A stretch of DNA of 64,000 bases from Flavobacteriia bacterium (GCA_013373425.1 JABXHW010000017.1:40361-104360), one strand, 5' to 3'. Shown: positions 35,646 through 45,368, counted from the first letter of the stretch. Notes: generated from the sequence alone by a model not told the origin. Numbers and translations: made by a program.

Positions 35646-37478
35646 ATGTCAGATTCGCTAAAACGTCGAATCAACGCCCTGCGTGAACGCATCAATATTC
35701 GCCTGTTCGACAGTCGGGATAGGATGCTGCAAGATTTGCGTACTGCAGGCACCATCATTTCTTCGTTGGCAATCGTGTCACTCATCTACTTCCATGGCTT
35801 CGATCTCGATATCACGGAAAGAGCCGTGGTTGAATTCATCATTAAGTTCAGTATCGGATTCTATCTCTTCAAATATGTGATGGAGTTCATCTACAGTTTC
35901 TCACCCATCCAACACTTAAAGGAGACCAAATGGGAGGGAATATTGATGGCTTTTCTCTTTATAAACATCCTGTCCATCAACCTTTTCGGAACCGAGATCA
36001 TGAGCGCACTAGGCGGACTCCTAGGTATGCAAGCGCTTGATCAATTCTTCATCATATTCATTCAGGGATATTTCTTGCTGATTGTGTTCCTCGAGCTAGG
36101 TAAGGCCAGTACTTTCCTCCCGTTGGCGTCCTTGAGCCCCCCAGCTTTACTCGTGATATCCTTCTTACTTTTGATACTAGTAGGTACAGGATTGCTCATG
36201 CTTCCTGAAATGACCTCTGAAGGGGTATCCATGCCATTCTTCGATGCACTTTTTACTAGTATTTCCGCGAGTTGTGTTACGGGGTTAATTGTGGTCGATA
36301 CTGCCACTTACTTCAGTTTCAAAGGGCAGTTTCTAATCATGCTTCTCTTTCAGCTCGGCGGACTTAACATTATTTCCTTCGCCACATTCTTTGCGCTTTT
36401 CACGAAGAAGGGCATTGGAATCCGACATCAAAGTTTGATTCAAGCTACCTACTCGAACGAGTCACTCACTTCTAGTGCGGAGCTCTTCCGAAAGATCATC
36501 CGTTTCACCTTCACGATTGAGGCCATTGGTGCAATTGCGATATTCCTCTTCTGGGGTTCAGCAATACAGTTTGAAACAGTCGGACAACGAGTCTTCCATT
36601 CCATATTCCACTCTATATCCGCTTTCAACAATGCTGGGTTCTCACTATTCACAAACGGCTTGATGGAAAGTCCAATTGAGAGAAGCTATATGCTTCATTT
36701 AGTGATTGCCATTATCTTGATTTTTGGAGGACTGGGATTTGGAACGATGAGAGACATATTCACGCTTCGCCAGGTTCGTGAACGAATGAAGAAGCCGTGG
36801 AAAACGCTGAGCGTGGGTAGTAAAATTGCACTCTACAGTACAGGCGCACTTTTGCTCATTGGATTTGTCATCTTCTTTGTGTTTGAGTTTAATGGAACGA
36901 TGGCGGATAAGTCCTTTGGTGGGAAAATAATCACCGCCCTTTTCCAAGCAGCGACAACCCGTACAGCCGGATTCAACACTGTTGATATCGGTTCTCTTGC
37001 CATGCCAGTACTCATTTTCTTCATCTTCCTAATGTTCATTGGCGCATCTACAGGCTCAACGGGCGGTGGTATTAAAACGTCCACTTTTGCACTAGTATTC
37101 CTCACCGCTTGGTCGACGATTCGCGGTAGAAAAAGAGTGGATATTTTCAAACAGACCATTCCTTGGGAGCTTCTAAATAGAGCCTTCAGTATCTTCTTAT
37201 TCTCGGCCACAGTTATTTTGATAGGCATATTCGCTTTGAGTATTACCGACCCCGAACTCGGACTCATGCGACTGGCATTCGAACAAGTGTCGGCTTTCTG
37301 TACAGTTGGGTTATCTACTGGAATCACCACTGAGCTTTCTACCGTCGGACGAATTATCATCATGTTATCGATGTTCATCGGTAGAATTGGAACCATTACC
37401 CTAGCCTTTGCGTTAAGCAGTCGAAAACGGGAGTCGAACGACTATGTCTATCCGAAGGCCAACTTCATGGTAGGTTAG
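35646..37478 (+). CDS. TrkH/KtrB family potassium uptake protein
   Basis: Integral membrane K+ translocator of 610 residues. The C-terminal about 440 residues have the four membrane-pore-membrane repeats, with filter-like turns SASCVTGLIVVD, SAFNNAGFSLF, TARTRTAGFN-type sequence (here ATTRTAGFNTVD) and SAFCTVGLSTG. An extra N-terminal block with about five helices (residues 30-170) precedes it, as in many Bacteroidota members. Such channels need a cytosolic RCK partner (TrkA/KtrA); none is encoded in the window, and the neighbour upstream is an aminotransferase. The residual basic end SRKRESNDYVYPKANFMVG is typical. Confidence 0.92.
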   Translation: MSDSLKRRINALRERINIRLFDSRDRMLQDLRTAGTIISSLAIVSLIYFHGFDLDITERAVVEFIIKFSIGFYLFKYVMEFIYSFSPIQHLKETKWEGILMAFLFINILSINLFGTEIMSALGGLLGMQALDQFFIIFIQGYFLLIVFLELGKASTFLPLASLSPPALLVISFLLLILVGTGLLMLPEMTSEGVSMPFFDALFTSISASCVTGLIVVDTATYFSFKGQFLIMLLFQLGGLNIISFATFFALFTKKGIGIRHQSLIQATYSNESLTSSAELFRKIIRFTFTIEAIGAIAIFLFWGSAIQFETVGQRVFHSIFHSISAFNNAGFSLFTNGLMESPIERSYMLHLVIAIILIFGGLGFGTMRDIFTLRQVRERMKKPWKTLSVGSKIALYSTGALLLIGFVIFFVFEFNGTMADKSFGGKIITALFQAATTRTAGFNTVDIGSLAMPVLIFFIFLMFIGASTGSTGGGIKTSTFALVFLTAWSTIRGRKRVDIFKQTIPWELLNRAFSIFLFSATVILIGIFALSITDPELGLMRLAFEQVSAFCTVGLSTGITTELSTVGRIIIMLSMFIGRIGTITLAFALSSRKRESNDYVYPKANFMVG

Positions 37479-37533
37479 AAACCAGCCGTCTCGATTATAC
37501 TCAAATAGATTATCTCAACATCAACCGATTACC

Positions 37534-37541
37534 TACATTTG
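37534..37541 (+). promoter_or_regulatory. menG -7 promoter box (TACATTTG)
   Basis: Exact TAnnTTTG. Its TTG is in frame with menG and gives a false extended start. The box puts transcription start near 37546, so the ATG at 37572 is the real start. Confidence 0.65.
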
Positions 37542-37571
37542 CAGCCGCAAAGTGGGAGTCAATTATTGATT

Positions 37572-38297
37572 ATGGCAGAAGTAAAGCCTTACAGCACAGA
37601 AGAAGGAAGCAAGAAGGAGCAAGTAGCTAAGATGTTTGACAACATCTCGGCGAGATATGACTTCCTCAACCACCTTCTTTCTTTGGGTATTGACAAAGGA
37701 TGGAGACGCAAGGTGGTTCGCATCGTTTCTGCAACTCAACCCACAAAAGTTCTCGATATCGCAACAGGAACGGCCGATTTGGCCATCGCCCTTTCTAAAA
37801 TTGATGGCGCTCATATCACTGGAGTGGACATTTCAGCAGGAATGTTGAAAGTGGGGGGTGAAAAAATCGACAAAAAAGGTCTTTCAGAACGCATTGCTCT
37901 TCAGCTTGGCGATTCAGAACAGTTGCCGTTCGAAGACAATTCCTTTGATGCAATTACAGTTGCTTTCGGGGTGAGAAACTTCGAAAACCTAGAAGCTGGA
38001 TTGAGTGAAATGCTCCGCGTAGTGAAACCAGGCGGAAAAGTTGTTGTGTTGGAGTTCTCGCAGCCAACGGGATTCCCATTCAAGCAGATCTACAGATTCT
38101 ACTTCAAATACATCCTTCCTACTATTGGACGTCTAGTGAGTAAGGATCAATCGGCATACACCTACCTACCAGAATCCGTTGACGCGTTCCCTTATGGACA
38201 ACGGTTCTTGGATATCCTTGGTAAATTAGGCTACTCCAAAGCGGTTGCAAGACCTGTTACTTTTGGCGTTGCTACAATTTACACCGCCACAAAATAA
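37572..38297 (+). CDS. menG: Demethylmenaquinone/2-polyprenyl-benzoquinol methyltransferase
   Basis: SAM-dependent C-methyltransferase for the last step of menaquinone synthesis (the ubiE/menG family; Bacteroidota use menaquinone). It has 241 residues from the ATG at 37572. Motifs: [20 protein letters not shown] near the start, SAM loop [15 protein letters not shown], acidic [26 protein letters not shown], and family-specific [22 protein letters not shown] and [15 protein letters not shown]. porT follows 25 bases downstream, a frequent order in Bacteroidota. Confidence 0.96.
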   Translation: MAEVKPYSTEEGSKKEQVAKMFDNISARYDFLNHLLSLGIDKGWRRKVVRIVSATQPTKVLDIATGTADLAIALSKIDGAHITGVDISAGMLKVGGEKIDKKGLSERIALQLGDSEQLPFEDNSFDAITVAFGVRNFENLEAGLSEMLRVVKPGGKVVVLEFSQPTGFPFKQIYRFYFKYILPTIGRLVSKDQSAYTYLPESVDAFPYGQRFLDILGKLGYSKAVARPVTFGVATIYTATK

Positions 38298-38322
38298 GCT
38301 ACTAACCCGCTCGTTCTCTAGA

Positions 38323-39024
38323 ATGTTGAAAGCACGTATCTACATACTTTTTGCATTAGCCACCTTCGGTTTCAAGGCAGGCGCACAATCTGGTCCGCCT
38401 AATTTGCGACTATACGACGAGCAGTTGCTCCACTTCGGGTTTTATATCGGTATCAATAACTATGATTTCCGACTTGTTCCTAAAGAGGATTTGTCTGAAG
38501 TTCCAGACTTCTACGGTGTGCGCACAGTGGTAAGTCCAGGTTACAGCATCGGAATCATTTCTGACATACGTTTAGGGAAGAATATGAACTTCCGGTTCAT
38601 ACCATCTTTCGCCAACACAGAGCGAAGAATTTACTTCGATATGTTCAACCCTATCACCGGGGTTCGTGAGGAGCAAGAACGAATCATCGAGAGTTCCTTG
38701 GTTCAAGCGCCAATTGAATTGCGTCTCAAAACCGACCGCATCCACAATCACCGTTGGTATGTATTGGCGGGATTGACTTATAGCTACGACCTAGCTTCAA
38801 AAGAAGACCTAGAAGATCCGCTGGTTTTCAAATTGAACTCTACTGATTTGTCGTACGACTTCGGCGTGGGCATGGATTTCTACTTCGAGTACTTCAAGTT
38901 CTCACCTCAGATCAAAGCCTTCTGGGGAGTTAGAGATCTGACGATTCAAGATGGCACTCTTGCCGTAACCGGACTTGAAGGAACTTACACACGAGGACTT
39001 CTCTTCTCGTTCACCTTCCAATAA
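38323..39024 (+). CDS. porT: PorT family protein, type IX secretion component
   Basis: Outer-membrane beta-barrel protein required for T9SS in Porphyromonas and Flavobacterium. It has 233 residues from the ATG at 38323, with a signal peptide ending at GFKAGAQ (an upstream in-frame start would overlap menG). Strands such as LLHFGFYIGINNYDFRLV, GYSIGIISDIRLGKNMNFRF and LSYDFGVGMDFYFEYFKFSP, and the last residues LFSFTFQ, fit an eight-stranded barrel. The position directly after menG is the characteristic porT context. It serves the T9SS cargo encoded elsewhere in the window. Confidence 0.87.
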   Translation: MLKARIYILFALATFGFKAGAQSGPPNLRLYDEQLLHFGFYIGINNYDFRLVPKEDLSEVPDFYGVRTVVSPGYSIGIISDIRLGKNMNFRFIPSFANTERRIYFDMFNPITGVREEQERIIESSLVQAPIELRLKTDRIHNHRWYVLAGLTYSYDLASKEDLEDPLVFKLNSTDLSYDFGVGMDFYFEYFKFSPQIKAFWGVRDLTIQDGTLAVTGLEGTYTRGLLFSFTFQ

Positions 39025-39034
39025 ATTCAGTTCA

Positions 39035-39934
39035 ATGAGCTCCCTTAATCACCTGCTTGAAAATCCAAAAAGCAGGGGAATCATCTTTATGCTGATTTCC
39101 GTGGTGGGCTTTGCTCTGATGAACGTGGTGGTTAAACTCTTGGGCGATAACATCCCAGCACCAGAATTGGTATTCTTCCGTAGTGTCGTCTCATTGATTC
39201 TGAGCCTTTGGTTCATCCGTAGAAAGAAAATCTCTCCCTTTGGCAACAACAAACTTTGGCTCATCCTTCGTGGAGTATTCGGAGTGATTGCACTCACTAC
39301 CTTCTTCTATACACTTCAGAAACTGCCTCTTTCTACAGCTGTCGTTCTACAATATCTCTCACCTATTTTCACCGCCTTATTCGCAGTGTGGTTTCTGGGT
39401 GAAAAAGTAAAAGGCTACCAGTGGCTATTTTTCTTGATGTCCTTTGCAGGAATTGCAATCATCCGCGGTTTCGAAGAAACACTAAATACCACCTACCTTC
39501 TCATGGGTATTGGAAGTTCGATTTTCGCTGGTTTGGCTTACAATGCCATTGGAAAACTGGCTAAATCTGACGATCCCGTCGTGATTGTATTCTACTTTCC
39601 ACTTATCGCCACACCGGTTATGGCCTTTCTTGGAATTACGGGAATAGTCGACTGGGTGATGCCTCGTTCAGATCAATGGATATTATTGTTGTTGATGGGG
39701 ATTCTGACACAAATCGCGCAGGTGAGCATGACCAAAGCATTTCAATCCAGTGCACTCAGTGGCTTGGCGGCTATGAAATACTTGGGGATTGTGTTCTTGC
39801 TGTCTTTCGACTATTTCATTTTTGGCGTTACTCATTCATGGATTGCCTTAATGGGAATGGGATTGGTCATCTTAGGTGTAGTTCTCAACCTATTCTTCAA
39901 GCCCAGAAAGAAAAAGGAAACGGCTAAAGCTTAG
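39035..39934 (+). CDS. EamA family (DMT superfamily) transporter
   Basis: Ten-helix drug/metabolite-type permease of 299 residues from the ATG at 39035; a longer frame would overlap porT. Two EamA repeats cover about 12-145 and 155-290. In repeat 1, FALMNVVVKLLGDNIPAPEL precedes FFRSVVSLIL and LSTAVVLQYLSPIFTALFAV. Repeat 2 has QSSALSGLAAMKYLGIVFLL. The basic tail KPRKKKETAKA is cytosolic. The substrate is unknown; relatives move amino acids, nucleosides or metabolites. It starts 11 bases after porT and converges with the RNA methyltransferase. Confidence 0.9.
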   Translation: MSSLNHLLENPKSRGIIFMLISVVGFALMNVVVKLLGDNIPAPELVFFRSVVSLILSLWFIRRKKISPFGNNKLWLILRGVFGVIALTTFFYTLQKLPLSTAVVLQYLSPIFTALFAVWFLGEKVKGYQWLFFLMSFAGIAIIRGFEETLNTTYLLMGIGSSIFAGLAYNAIGKLAKSDDPVVIVFYFPLIATPVMAFLGITGIVDWVMPRSDQWILLLLMGILTQIAQVSMTKAFQSSALSGLAAMKYLGIVFLLSFDYFIFGVTHSWIALMGMGLVILGVVLNLFFKPRKKKETAKA

Positions 39935-40655
39935 CCTGAGCTAGAAGGATCCCGGTGGCCATTGCTACGTTCAAGCTTTCTGCTCCTCCCTCTCGCAATT
40001 TTGGAATCGTCACTTTTCCGTCTGCGACCTTGCAAACATTTTCCCTCGGACCGTTTGCTTCATTTCCCATTACTATGACCGTCGGATTGTTCCAGTCCAT
40101 TTCCGAACTGGGTGTGCCATCCATATCAGCTATTCGAACTTCAAACCCTTCATTCTTCAATTCGGATAATGCAACCGGCAAATCCGTGATTTCCGGTATA
40201 ACGCGAGCTAAACTTCCCATAGTTGACTGAACTACCTTCGGATTCCAAATATCGACGCAATCCTCGGAGAGCAACACTTTATCCACATTGAACCAATCAG
40301 CCATGCGAATTATCGTTCCCATGTTACCCGGGTCACGTACACCGTCGAGGGCAATGATGAGATTCTGAGTATCGGTTTGGAACGGCTTCGGAATCTCGAA
40401 GACGGCAAGCGTGCCATTAGGCGATTCAAGCCGACTTATCGATTTGAGGTCCTTCGAACTTACCTCCTCGGGACGTACCTTTGTCCCGGAAGGTGGTTGA
40501 TAGTCGGTAGTGGCGTACCACGATTTCAAGATAAAACCAGCACGCAAAAATTCCTCCACCACTTTGGGCGTTTCTGCGATAAACGAATTCTCCTTCACGC
40601 GGAATTTCTTCTGCTGAAGCTGTTGGATAAGTTTGGAGTCTTTCTTGCTAATCAA
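39924..40655 (-). CDS. SpoU/TrmH family RNA 2'-O-methyltransferase
   Basis: SPOUT-fold enzyme of 243 residues predicted to methylate a ribose in rRNA or tRNA. The start chosen is a TTG at 40655, reading ISKKDSKLIQQLQQKKFRVK after the initiator; this matches the family's N-terminal substrate-binding domain and avoids overlap with the divergent tamL. Motifs: ALDGVRDPGNMGTIIRMADW (motif 1), VVQSTMGSLARVIP, VIVMGNEANGPRENV (motif 2) and VTIPKLREGGAESLNVAMAT (motif 3, knot). The C terminus overlaps the EamA gene by 11 bases on the opposite strand. The site modified cannot be stated. Confidence 0.92.
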   Translation of the reverse strand: MISKKDSKLIQQLQQKKFRVKENSFIAETPKVVEEFLRAGFILKSWYATTDYQPPSGTKVRPEEVSSKDLKSISRLESPNGTLAVFEIPKPFQTDTQNLIIALDGVRDPGNMGTIIRMADWFNVDKVLLSEDCVDIWNPKVVQSTMGSLARVIPEITDLPVALSELKNEGFEVRIADMDGTPSSEMDWNNPTVIVMGNEANGPRENVCKVADGKVTIPKLREGGAESLNVAMATGILLAQAKL

Positions 40656-40677
40656 TCTATCTTCCTTGTTAACTTTG
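40645..40677 (+). promoter_or_regulatory. tamL promoter (TTG-N22-TAACTTTG)
   Basis: An exact -7 box (40670-40677) with TTG at 40645-40647. The predicted leader is about 6 bases. The -33 region lies inside the start of the divergent methyltransferase gene. Confidence 0.6.
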
Positions 40678-40687
40678 GAATACGAAT

Positions 40688-42988
40688 ATGGGTAACCCGC
40701 TGCTAAGATACGTAGGGCTTTTTCTTTTGAGCCTATTCCTTGGAGCTTGCAATTTGAGCAAGTGGGTTCCTGAAGGTGAATATCGTTTAGATGAAAACGA
40801 AATTCGCGTGGATGGCAAAGCGGCTCCCTCCAGGGTTGAAAACATCCTAAAGCAGCGCCCGACCCGTCCCTTCCAAAATGCCGTTTACAGCTGGGGTAAT
40901 CCAACAGATTCGAGTGGCTTTGCCGCTTGGGTGTCTCGCCAAGGTACTGCACCAACGGTTTATAGCGAACCATTGGCAGAAAGGACGCGCTCTCAATTAC
41001 ACATCTACTATTTCAACCAAGGATACTTTTGGAATAAGGCGAGTTACACTTTAGAAATCGACACTCCTACTCGAAATGTAGACGTCATTTACGAAGTTGA
41101 GCTCGGACCGAGATACACTTTCAATGAAGTGGTCTACGAGATTCCAAGTCCGCTGTTACACGAACTCGTTCTGTCAGATTCATCCAATAGCCTGATAGTT
41201 AAAGGTGAACCTTATATCGAGTCTACTTTGAGCGCTGAACGCGATCGTCTTTCACGTCTTTTTAGAAATGATGGTTTCTTTGGATTCAGCAAAGAATGGA
41301 TTCGATTCACGGCAGATACAACAGCCGGAAACCATGGGGTAAACCTTACCATGCGCGTAGTAGATCGACCGGTGCGCACCATTGACACAGCCTACACCGT
41401 TCCACACGAACGCTACAATGTTTCCACGATTTACATTGATTACGGATTCAACTATCTGAATCCAGATGCCGTGTATTCCGACACTGTCCAATACGAGAAT
41501 TACAACTTCTTGATTCGTGACAGCGCTAGGTACCACCCACATCTAATTTCTCGTGCTATTCATTTCTCACCGGGCGATCAATTCAATTCCGATGTAACCA
41601 CAGAGAGTTATAAGCACCTTTCTTCCCTTGGTGTGTTCGGTGCTACAGAAATTGAATTCACTCCTTCCGAAAATGGAGAAGAGCATGAGCTCGATGCACT
41701 CATCAAACTGACTCCACTCGACAAACGGAGTTTTACGACTCAGCTCGAAGGCACGAGTACATCAAACTTTTATGGGATTCAAGGGAACATCGGATGGCTT
41801 AATAGAAACTTGTTTGGAGCTGGCGAGATTCTAACTCTCAGTTTAAACGGTGGTATTCAAGCTCAATTGAACTACCAATCAAGTGAAGACCAACAGCAGT
41901 TATTCAACACCTACGAATTGGGTGGTGAAGCCAGTTTGAACTTTTCACGATTCCTCTTACCACTAAACTTCCAATCCGCCTTCCCAAAAAACTGGCGCCC
42001 ATCCACACGAATTACTGCATCATTTAGTCAACAAACTCGTGTAGAGTTTCAGCGCAGAATTGCACGACTTTCTACGACATTTCAAGCTCAACCTTGGGAG
42101 AATTGGACCGCCCAATTGACTATCCCGGATTTGAACTATGTGAACTTGTTGGATTTCGACACAACATTCATCAACTCGCTCTTCTTCAAAACGGGTTTTC
42201 AAGACAACTTGATTGCAGCATCTCGCGCAGTTTTCACTTATAATCCTCCAGCAAGGAATCAACTGTATCGCCATTTCGTCCGCTTCTCCATCGAAAGCTC
42301 TGGGTGGATAATGAGTGGCTTGGATGGAAATTTCCAAGTGGATGGTGAAACGGGGCAACGCATTCTCTTTGATGTGCCTTATGCTCAATACGTCCGAGGG
42401 GATGTAGACTACCGCCTATATGTAGCTGCTGGTCCAAAGTCTTGGCTAGTGGGACGAGCCTTTTTGGGAATGACCTATAACTATGGGAACTCACCATTCC
42501 TTCCTCCATTTGAAAAAACCTATTTGGCCGGTGGATCACAAGATATCCGAGGGTGGGTAGCCTATCGCTTGGGACCAGGTGAATTGCCGTATAGCATCTA
42601 TGATAGAGAGAGCTATGCAGCCGTTGCACCTATAAAAGCCATGATCAACTTGGAATATCGCTTTCCACTCTTCGGAAGCTTGAACGGTGCCGTATTCATG
42701 GACGCTGGTAACGTGTGGCTTTGGGATAGGAATTATCGCCTCTCGGATTTCGAGGGATTGACACGCGCTGAAATTGAAGCCGCAACCTTTAAATGGAATC
42801 GCCTTCTACCTAGCTCAGCTTTGGGAACAGGTGTGGGTTTACGTTATGATTTCGGCTTCTTCCAACTTAGATTGGATGGTGGAATTAAGGTTTGGGATCC
42901 ATCCGAGCCAGAAGGATATAGATATGTTCTCGACGGGTTGAAATGGAGCACGGTCACTTTCAACTTCGGAGTCAACTATCCTTTCTAG
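40688..42988 (+). CDS. tamL: TamL-type outer-membrane assembly lipoprotein (Omp85 family)
   Basis: Omp85-family lipoprotein of 766 residues that in Bacteroidota replaces TamA in outer-membrane protein or surface-lipoprotein assembly with TamB. Lipobox FLGAC with Cys21 is followed by NLSKWVPEGEYRLDENEI, a hallmark of TamL. POTRA-like domains fill about 35-350. The barrel follows, with GIQGNIGWLNRNLFGAGE near 370 and the conserved lid-lock-type loop FLPPFEKTYLAGGSQDIRGW near 610. It ends in VTFNFGVNYPF, with the C-terminal Phe recognised by BAM. tamB is not in the window. Divergence from an RNA methyltransferase gene is common in the phylum. Confidence 0.9.
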   Translation: MGNPLLRYVGLFLLSLFLGACNLSKWVPEGEYRLDENEIRVDGKAAPSRVENILKQRPTRPFQNAVYSWGNPTDSSGFAAWVSRQGTAPTVYSEPLAERTRSQLHIYYFNQGYFWNKASYTLEIDTPTRNVDVIYEVELGPRYTFNEVVYEIPSPLLHELVLSDSSNSLIVKGEPYIESTLSAERDRLSRLFRNDGFFGFSKEWIRFTADTTAGNHGVNLTMRVVDRPVRTIDTAYTVPHERYNVSTIYIDYGFNYLNPDAVYSDTVQYENYNFLIRDSARYHPHLISRAIHFSPGDQFNSDVTTESYKHLSSLGVFGATEIEFTPSENGEEHELDALIKLTPLDKRSFTTQLEGTSTSNFYGIQGNIGWLNRNLFGAGEILTLSLNGGIQAQLNYQSSEDQQQLFNTYELGGEASLNFSRFLLPLNFQSAFPKNWRPSTRITASFSQQTRVEFQRRIARLSTTFQAQPWENWTAQLTIPDLNYVNLLDFDTTFINSLFFKTGFQDNLIAASRAVFTYNPPARNQLYRHFVRFSIESSGWIMSGLDGNFQVDGETGQRILFDVPYAQYVRGDVDYRLYVAAGPKSWLVGRAFLGMTYNYGNSPFLPPFEKTYLAGGSQDIRGWVAYRLGPGELPYSIYDRESYAAVAPIKAMINLEYRFPLFGSLNGAVFMDAGNVWLWDRNYRLSDFEGLTRAEIEAATFKWNRLLPSSALGTGVGLRYDFGFFQLRLDGGIKVWDPSEPEGYRYVLDGLKWSTVTFNFGVNYPF

Positions 42989-43020
42989 CAAAACTCTTAC
43001 CTTGCCCGAGCAAAATGTCA

Positions 43021-43028
43021 TAATTTTG
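43021..43028 (+). promoter_or_regulatory. Aldolase-accD -7 promoter box (TAATTTTG)
   Basis: Exact TAnnTTTG, with TTG at 43002-43004 (spacing 16). Transcription should start near 43033, inside the adjacent palindrome. Confidence 0.6.
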
Positions 43029-43032
43029 CCTC

Positions 43033-43048
43033 TTGTCCGTGCGGACAA
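43033..43048. promoter_or_regulatory. Operator-like palindrome TTGTCCGTGCGGACAA
   Basis: Perfect 7-bp inverted repeat with a 2-base centre, located at the predicted transcription start of the class I aldolase gene. The tight dyad and position fit a repressor site; it could also form a small hairpin at the 5' end of the mRNA. The regulator is unknown. Confidence 0.6.
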
Positions 43049-43077
43049 AATGACGAACAGAATAAATAGCTGAACCT

Positions 43078-44136
43078 ATGTCATACGCTAAAATCCAGGA
43101 GCTCCTGGGTAAAGACGCTAGCTACTTGCTCGAACACACAAGCAAGACTATTTCAAAAGACAGTATTCATCTTCCAGGTGGAGATTTTGTAGATAAGACC
43201 TTCAAGGATTCAAACCGCAGTATTCCTGTATTGCGCAGTTTGCAAACACTATATGGCACTGGCCGTCTTGGCGGAACAGGTTACATGAGCATCCTTCCAG
43301 TAGACCAAGGAATTGAACACAGCGCCGCTGCTTCATTCGCGCCTAACCCAATGTACTTTGATCCAGAGAACATTGTGAAGTTGGCTATTGAGGCTGAGTG
43401 TAATGCTGTTGCATCTACTTTTGGCGTATTGAGCAATGTGGCTCGTAAGTACGCACACAAGATTCCATTTATTGTAAAGATCAACCACAACGAATTCTTG
43501 TCGCACCCAGCACAATTCGACCAGACCATGTACGGTAGCGTTGAAGACGCATGGAATATGGGAGCTGTTGCTGTGGGTGCAACGGTTTACTTTGGAGCAC
43601 AAGAATCTCGTCGCCAGCTTCTCGAAGTAGCTGAGGCTTTCGAAAGAGCACACGAATTGGGTATGGCAACCATTCTATGGTGCTACACTCGTAACCCAGG
43701 CTTCAAGAAAGACGGAGTTGATTATCATACATCAGCCGACTTGACCGGTCAGGCGAATCACTTGGGTGTTACCATTCAAGCCGATGTAATCAAGCAGAAA
43801 CTTCCGACCAACAATGGTGGATATACTGCAATCAATTTCGGTAAAACTCATCCGAAAGTTTATTCTGAACTTTCAAGCGACCACCCTATCGATTTGACCC
43901 GTTACCAAGTGGCGAACTGCTACATGGGTCGTGTTGGTTTGATCAACTCCGGTGGTGCATCTGCAGGTGACAGCGACTTGGCCGAGGCGGTTGCAACTGC
44001 AGTTATCAATAAAAGAGCAGGTGGTCAGGGTTTGATTTTGGGAAGAAAAGCATTCCAACGCCCAATGAACGAAGGTGTAGACTTGCTACGCAGCGTTCAA
44101 GATGTATACTTGACCGACGAAATTACTATCGCCTAA
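43078..44136 (+). CDS. fbaB: Class I fructose-bisphosphate aldolase (FbaB/DhnA type)
   Basis: Schiff-base aldolase of 352 residues acting on fructose 1,6-bisphosphate and triose phosphates in glycolysis and gluconeogenesis. It belongs to the archaeal/bacterial DhnA type. Landmarks: [19 protein letters not shown] near 82-100, VKINHNEFL near 135, [11 protein letters not shown] (about 165-175), [26 protein letters not shown] with the candidate catalytic Lys, and [14 protein letters not shown] for phosphate binding. A promoter and an operator-like palindrome precede it. accD follows after 18 bases. Confidence 0.93.
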   Translation: MSYAKIQELLGKDASYLLEHTSKTISKDSIHLPGGDFVDKTFKDSNRSIPVLRSLQTLYGTGRLGGTGYMSILPVDQGIEHSAAASFAPNPMYFDPENIVKLAIEAECNAVASTFGVLSNVARKYAHKIPFIVKINHNEFLSHPAQFDQTMYGSVEDAWNMGAVAVGATVYFGAQESRRQLLEVAEAFERAHELGMATILWCYTRNPGFKKDGVDYHTSADLTGQANHLGVTIQADVIKQKLPTNNGGYTAINFGKTHPKVYSELSSDHPIDLTRYQVANCYMGRVGLINSGGASAGDSDLAEAVATAVINKRAGGQGLILGRKAFQRPMNEGVDLLRSVQDVYLTDEITIA

Positions 44137-44154
44137 TCAAAAAAGAACACCAGT

Positions 44155-45006
44155 ATGGGTTGGTTCAAAAGAGATAAGGAAGGGATTACCACTGCAACAC
44201 AAGACAAGAAGGAAACTCCTGAAGGTCTGTGGCACAGATGCTCAAAGTGTAAAGTGATTGTATCTGTAGAAGATCACTCTCACAATCTTTGGGTATGTGG
44301 CAACTGCGGGTATCACGATAAAATCGACGCAGCTGAGTACTTCAGCTTTTTGTTTGACGACGGAAAGTGGACAGAACTCGATGCGAACATGACTTCGAAA
44401 GATCCATTGGAATTCGAAGACACAAAGAAATATAGCGTGCGTTTGGAGCAAGGCAAGAAAAAGTCGGGCTTGAAAGACGCCGTCACAACTGGACACGGAA
44501 AAATGAACGGCCATCCTGTAACTATTGCTGCCATGAACTTTAGGTTCATTGGTGGTTCGATGGGATCGGTAGTAGGTGAGAAAATTGCCCGTGCAATTGA
44601 TCACGCGCTTGCGAATAAGCAACCGTTCATCATGATCAGCAAATCGGGTGGTGCACGAATGATGGAAGCTGCTTTCTCCTTGATGCAGATGGCGAAGACT
44701 TCCGCAAAACTCACCTTGTTGGACAAAGCGGGTTTACCTTACATTTCATTGCTAACTGATCCTACCACAGGTGGGGTTACAGCTAGCTTCGCGATGTTGG
44801 GTGATATTAATATTGCTGAACCAGGCGCATTGATTGGCTTCGCTGGACCACGTGTTGTGAAAGAAACCATCGGTAAAGATCTACCTGAAGGATTCCAAAC
44901 TTCAGAGTTCTTGCTCGAACATGGCTTCCTTGATTTTGTCGCTGAGCGCAAGAAACTCAAAGACAAGATGAGCAAGTTCATCGAGATGACACAAATTTCT
45001 CAATAA
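44155..45006 (+). CDS. accD: Acetyl-CoA carboxylase carboxyltransferase subunit beta
   Basis: Beta subunit of the carboxyltransferase that, with AccA, moves the carboxyl group from biotin to acetyl-CoA to give malonyl-CoA for fatty acid synthesis. It has 283 residues. A four-cysteine zinc ribbon is at the N terminus (CSKCK ... [10 protein letters not shown]). The crotonase-like domain has [59 protein letters not shown] and [14 protein letters not shown]. It is co-directional with the aldolase, 18 bases downstream. accA is elsewhere. Confidence 0.97.
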   Translation: MGWFKRDKEGITTATQDKKETPEGLWHRCSKCKVIVSVEDHSHNLWVCGNCGYHDKIDAAEYFSFLFDDGKWTELDANMTSKDPLEFEDTKKYSVRLEQGKKKSGLKDAVTTGHGKMNGHPVTIAAMNFRFIGGSMGSVVGEKIARAIDHALANKQPFIMISKSGGARMMEAAFSLMQMAKTSAKLTLLDKAGLPYISLLTDPTTGGVTASFAMLGDINIAEPGALIGFAGPRVVKETIGKDLPEGFQTSEFLLEHGFLDFVAERKKLKDKMSKFIEMTQISQ

Positions 45007-45030
45007 GTTCCAGTGCGTCAAAGATTTTGC

Positions 45031-45038
45031 TATCTTTG
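45031..45038 (+). promoter_or_regulatory. rpsO -7 promoter box (TATCTTTG)
   Basis: Exact TAnnTTTG, with TTCC at 45008-45011 (spacing 19) as a poor -33. The predicted leader is about 36 bases. Confidence 0.6.
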
Positions 45039-45078
45039 CCGCCTTCGATACATCATTAACATCTAATACGATTTAGGA

Positions 45079-45348
45079 ATGTATTTAACTTCCGAAAAGA
45101 AGCAAGAGATCTTCAAAGAATATGGTAACGGTGCAGAGGACACAGGTTCACCAGAAGGTCAAATCGCATTGTTCACTTACAGAATTTCTCACCTCACAGA
45201 GCACTTGAAGCAGAACAGAAAAGACTTCAACACCGAGAGATCACTCGTTGCGCTCGTAGGTAAGAGACGTAAGTTGCTCAACTACCTCTACAAAAATGAC
45301 ATCGAGCGCTACCGCGCAATTATTGAGAAGCTTGGTCTTCGTAAATAA
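45079..45348 (+). CDS. rpsO: Small ribosomal subunit protein uS15
   Basis: An 89-residue 30S protein that binds 16S rRNA early in assembly. Typical motifs: GSPEGQIALFTYRISHLTEH (28-47), KDFNTERSLVALVGKRRKLL (54-73) and NYLYKNDIERYRAIIEKLGLRK at the end. The length is standard. It has its own promoter and a terminator at 45369-45394 before pnp. The order rpsO-pnp-rpoD is conserved in Bacteroidota. Confidence 0.98.
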   Translation: MYLTSEKKQEIFKEYGNGAEDTGSPEGQIALFTYRISHLTEHLKQNRKDFNTERSLVALVGKRRKLLNYLYKNDIERYRAIIEKLGLRK

Positions 45349-45368
45349 GATGTAAAGAGTAAAGCGAT

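Noticed and set aside
40656..40973. Longer N terminus for the RNA methyltransferase
   Set aside because: The extra 106 residues lie antisense within tamL, look unlike the family and cross the tamL promoter.
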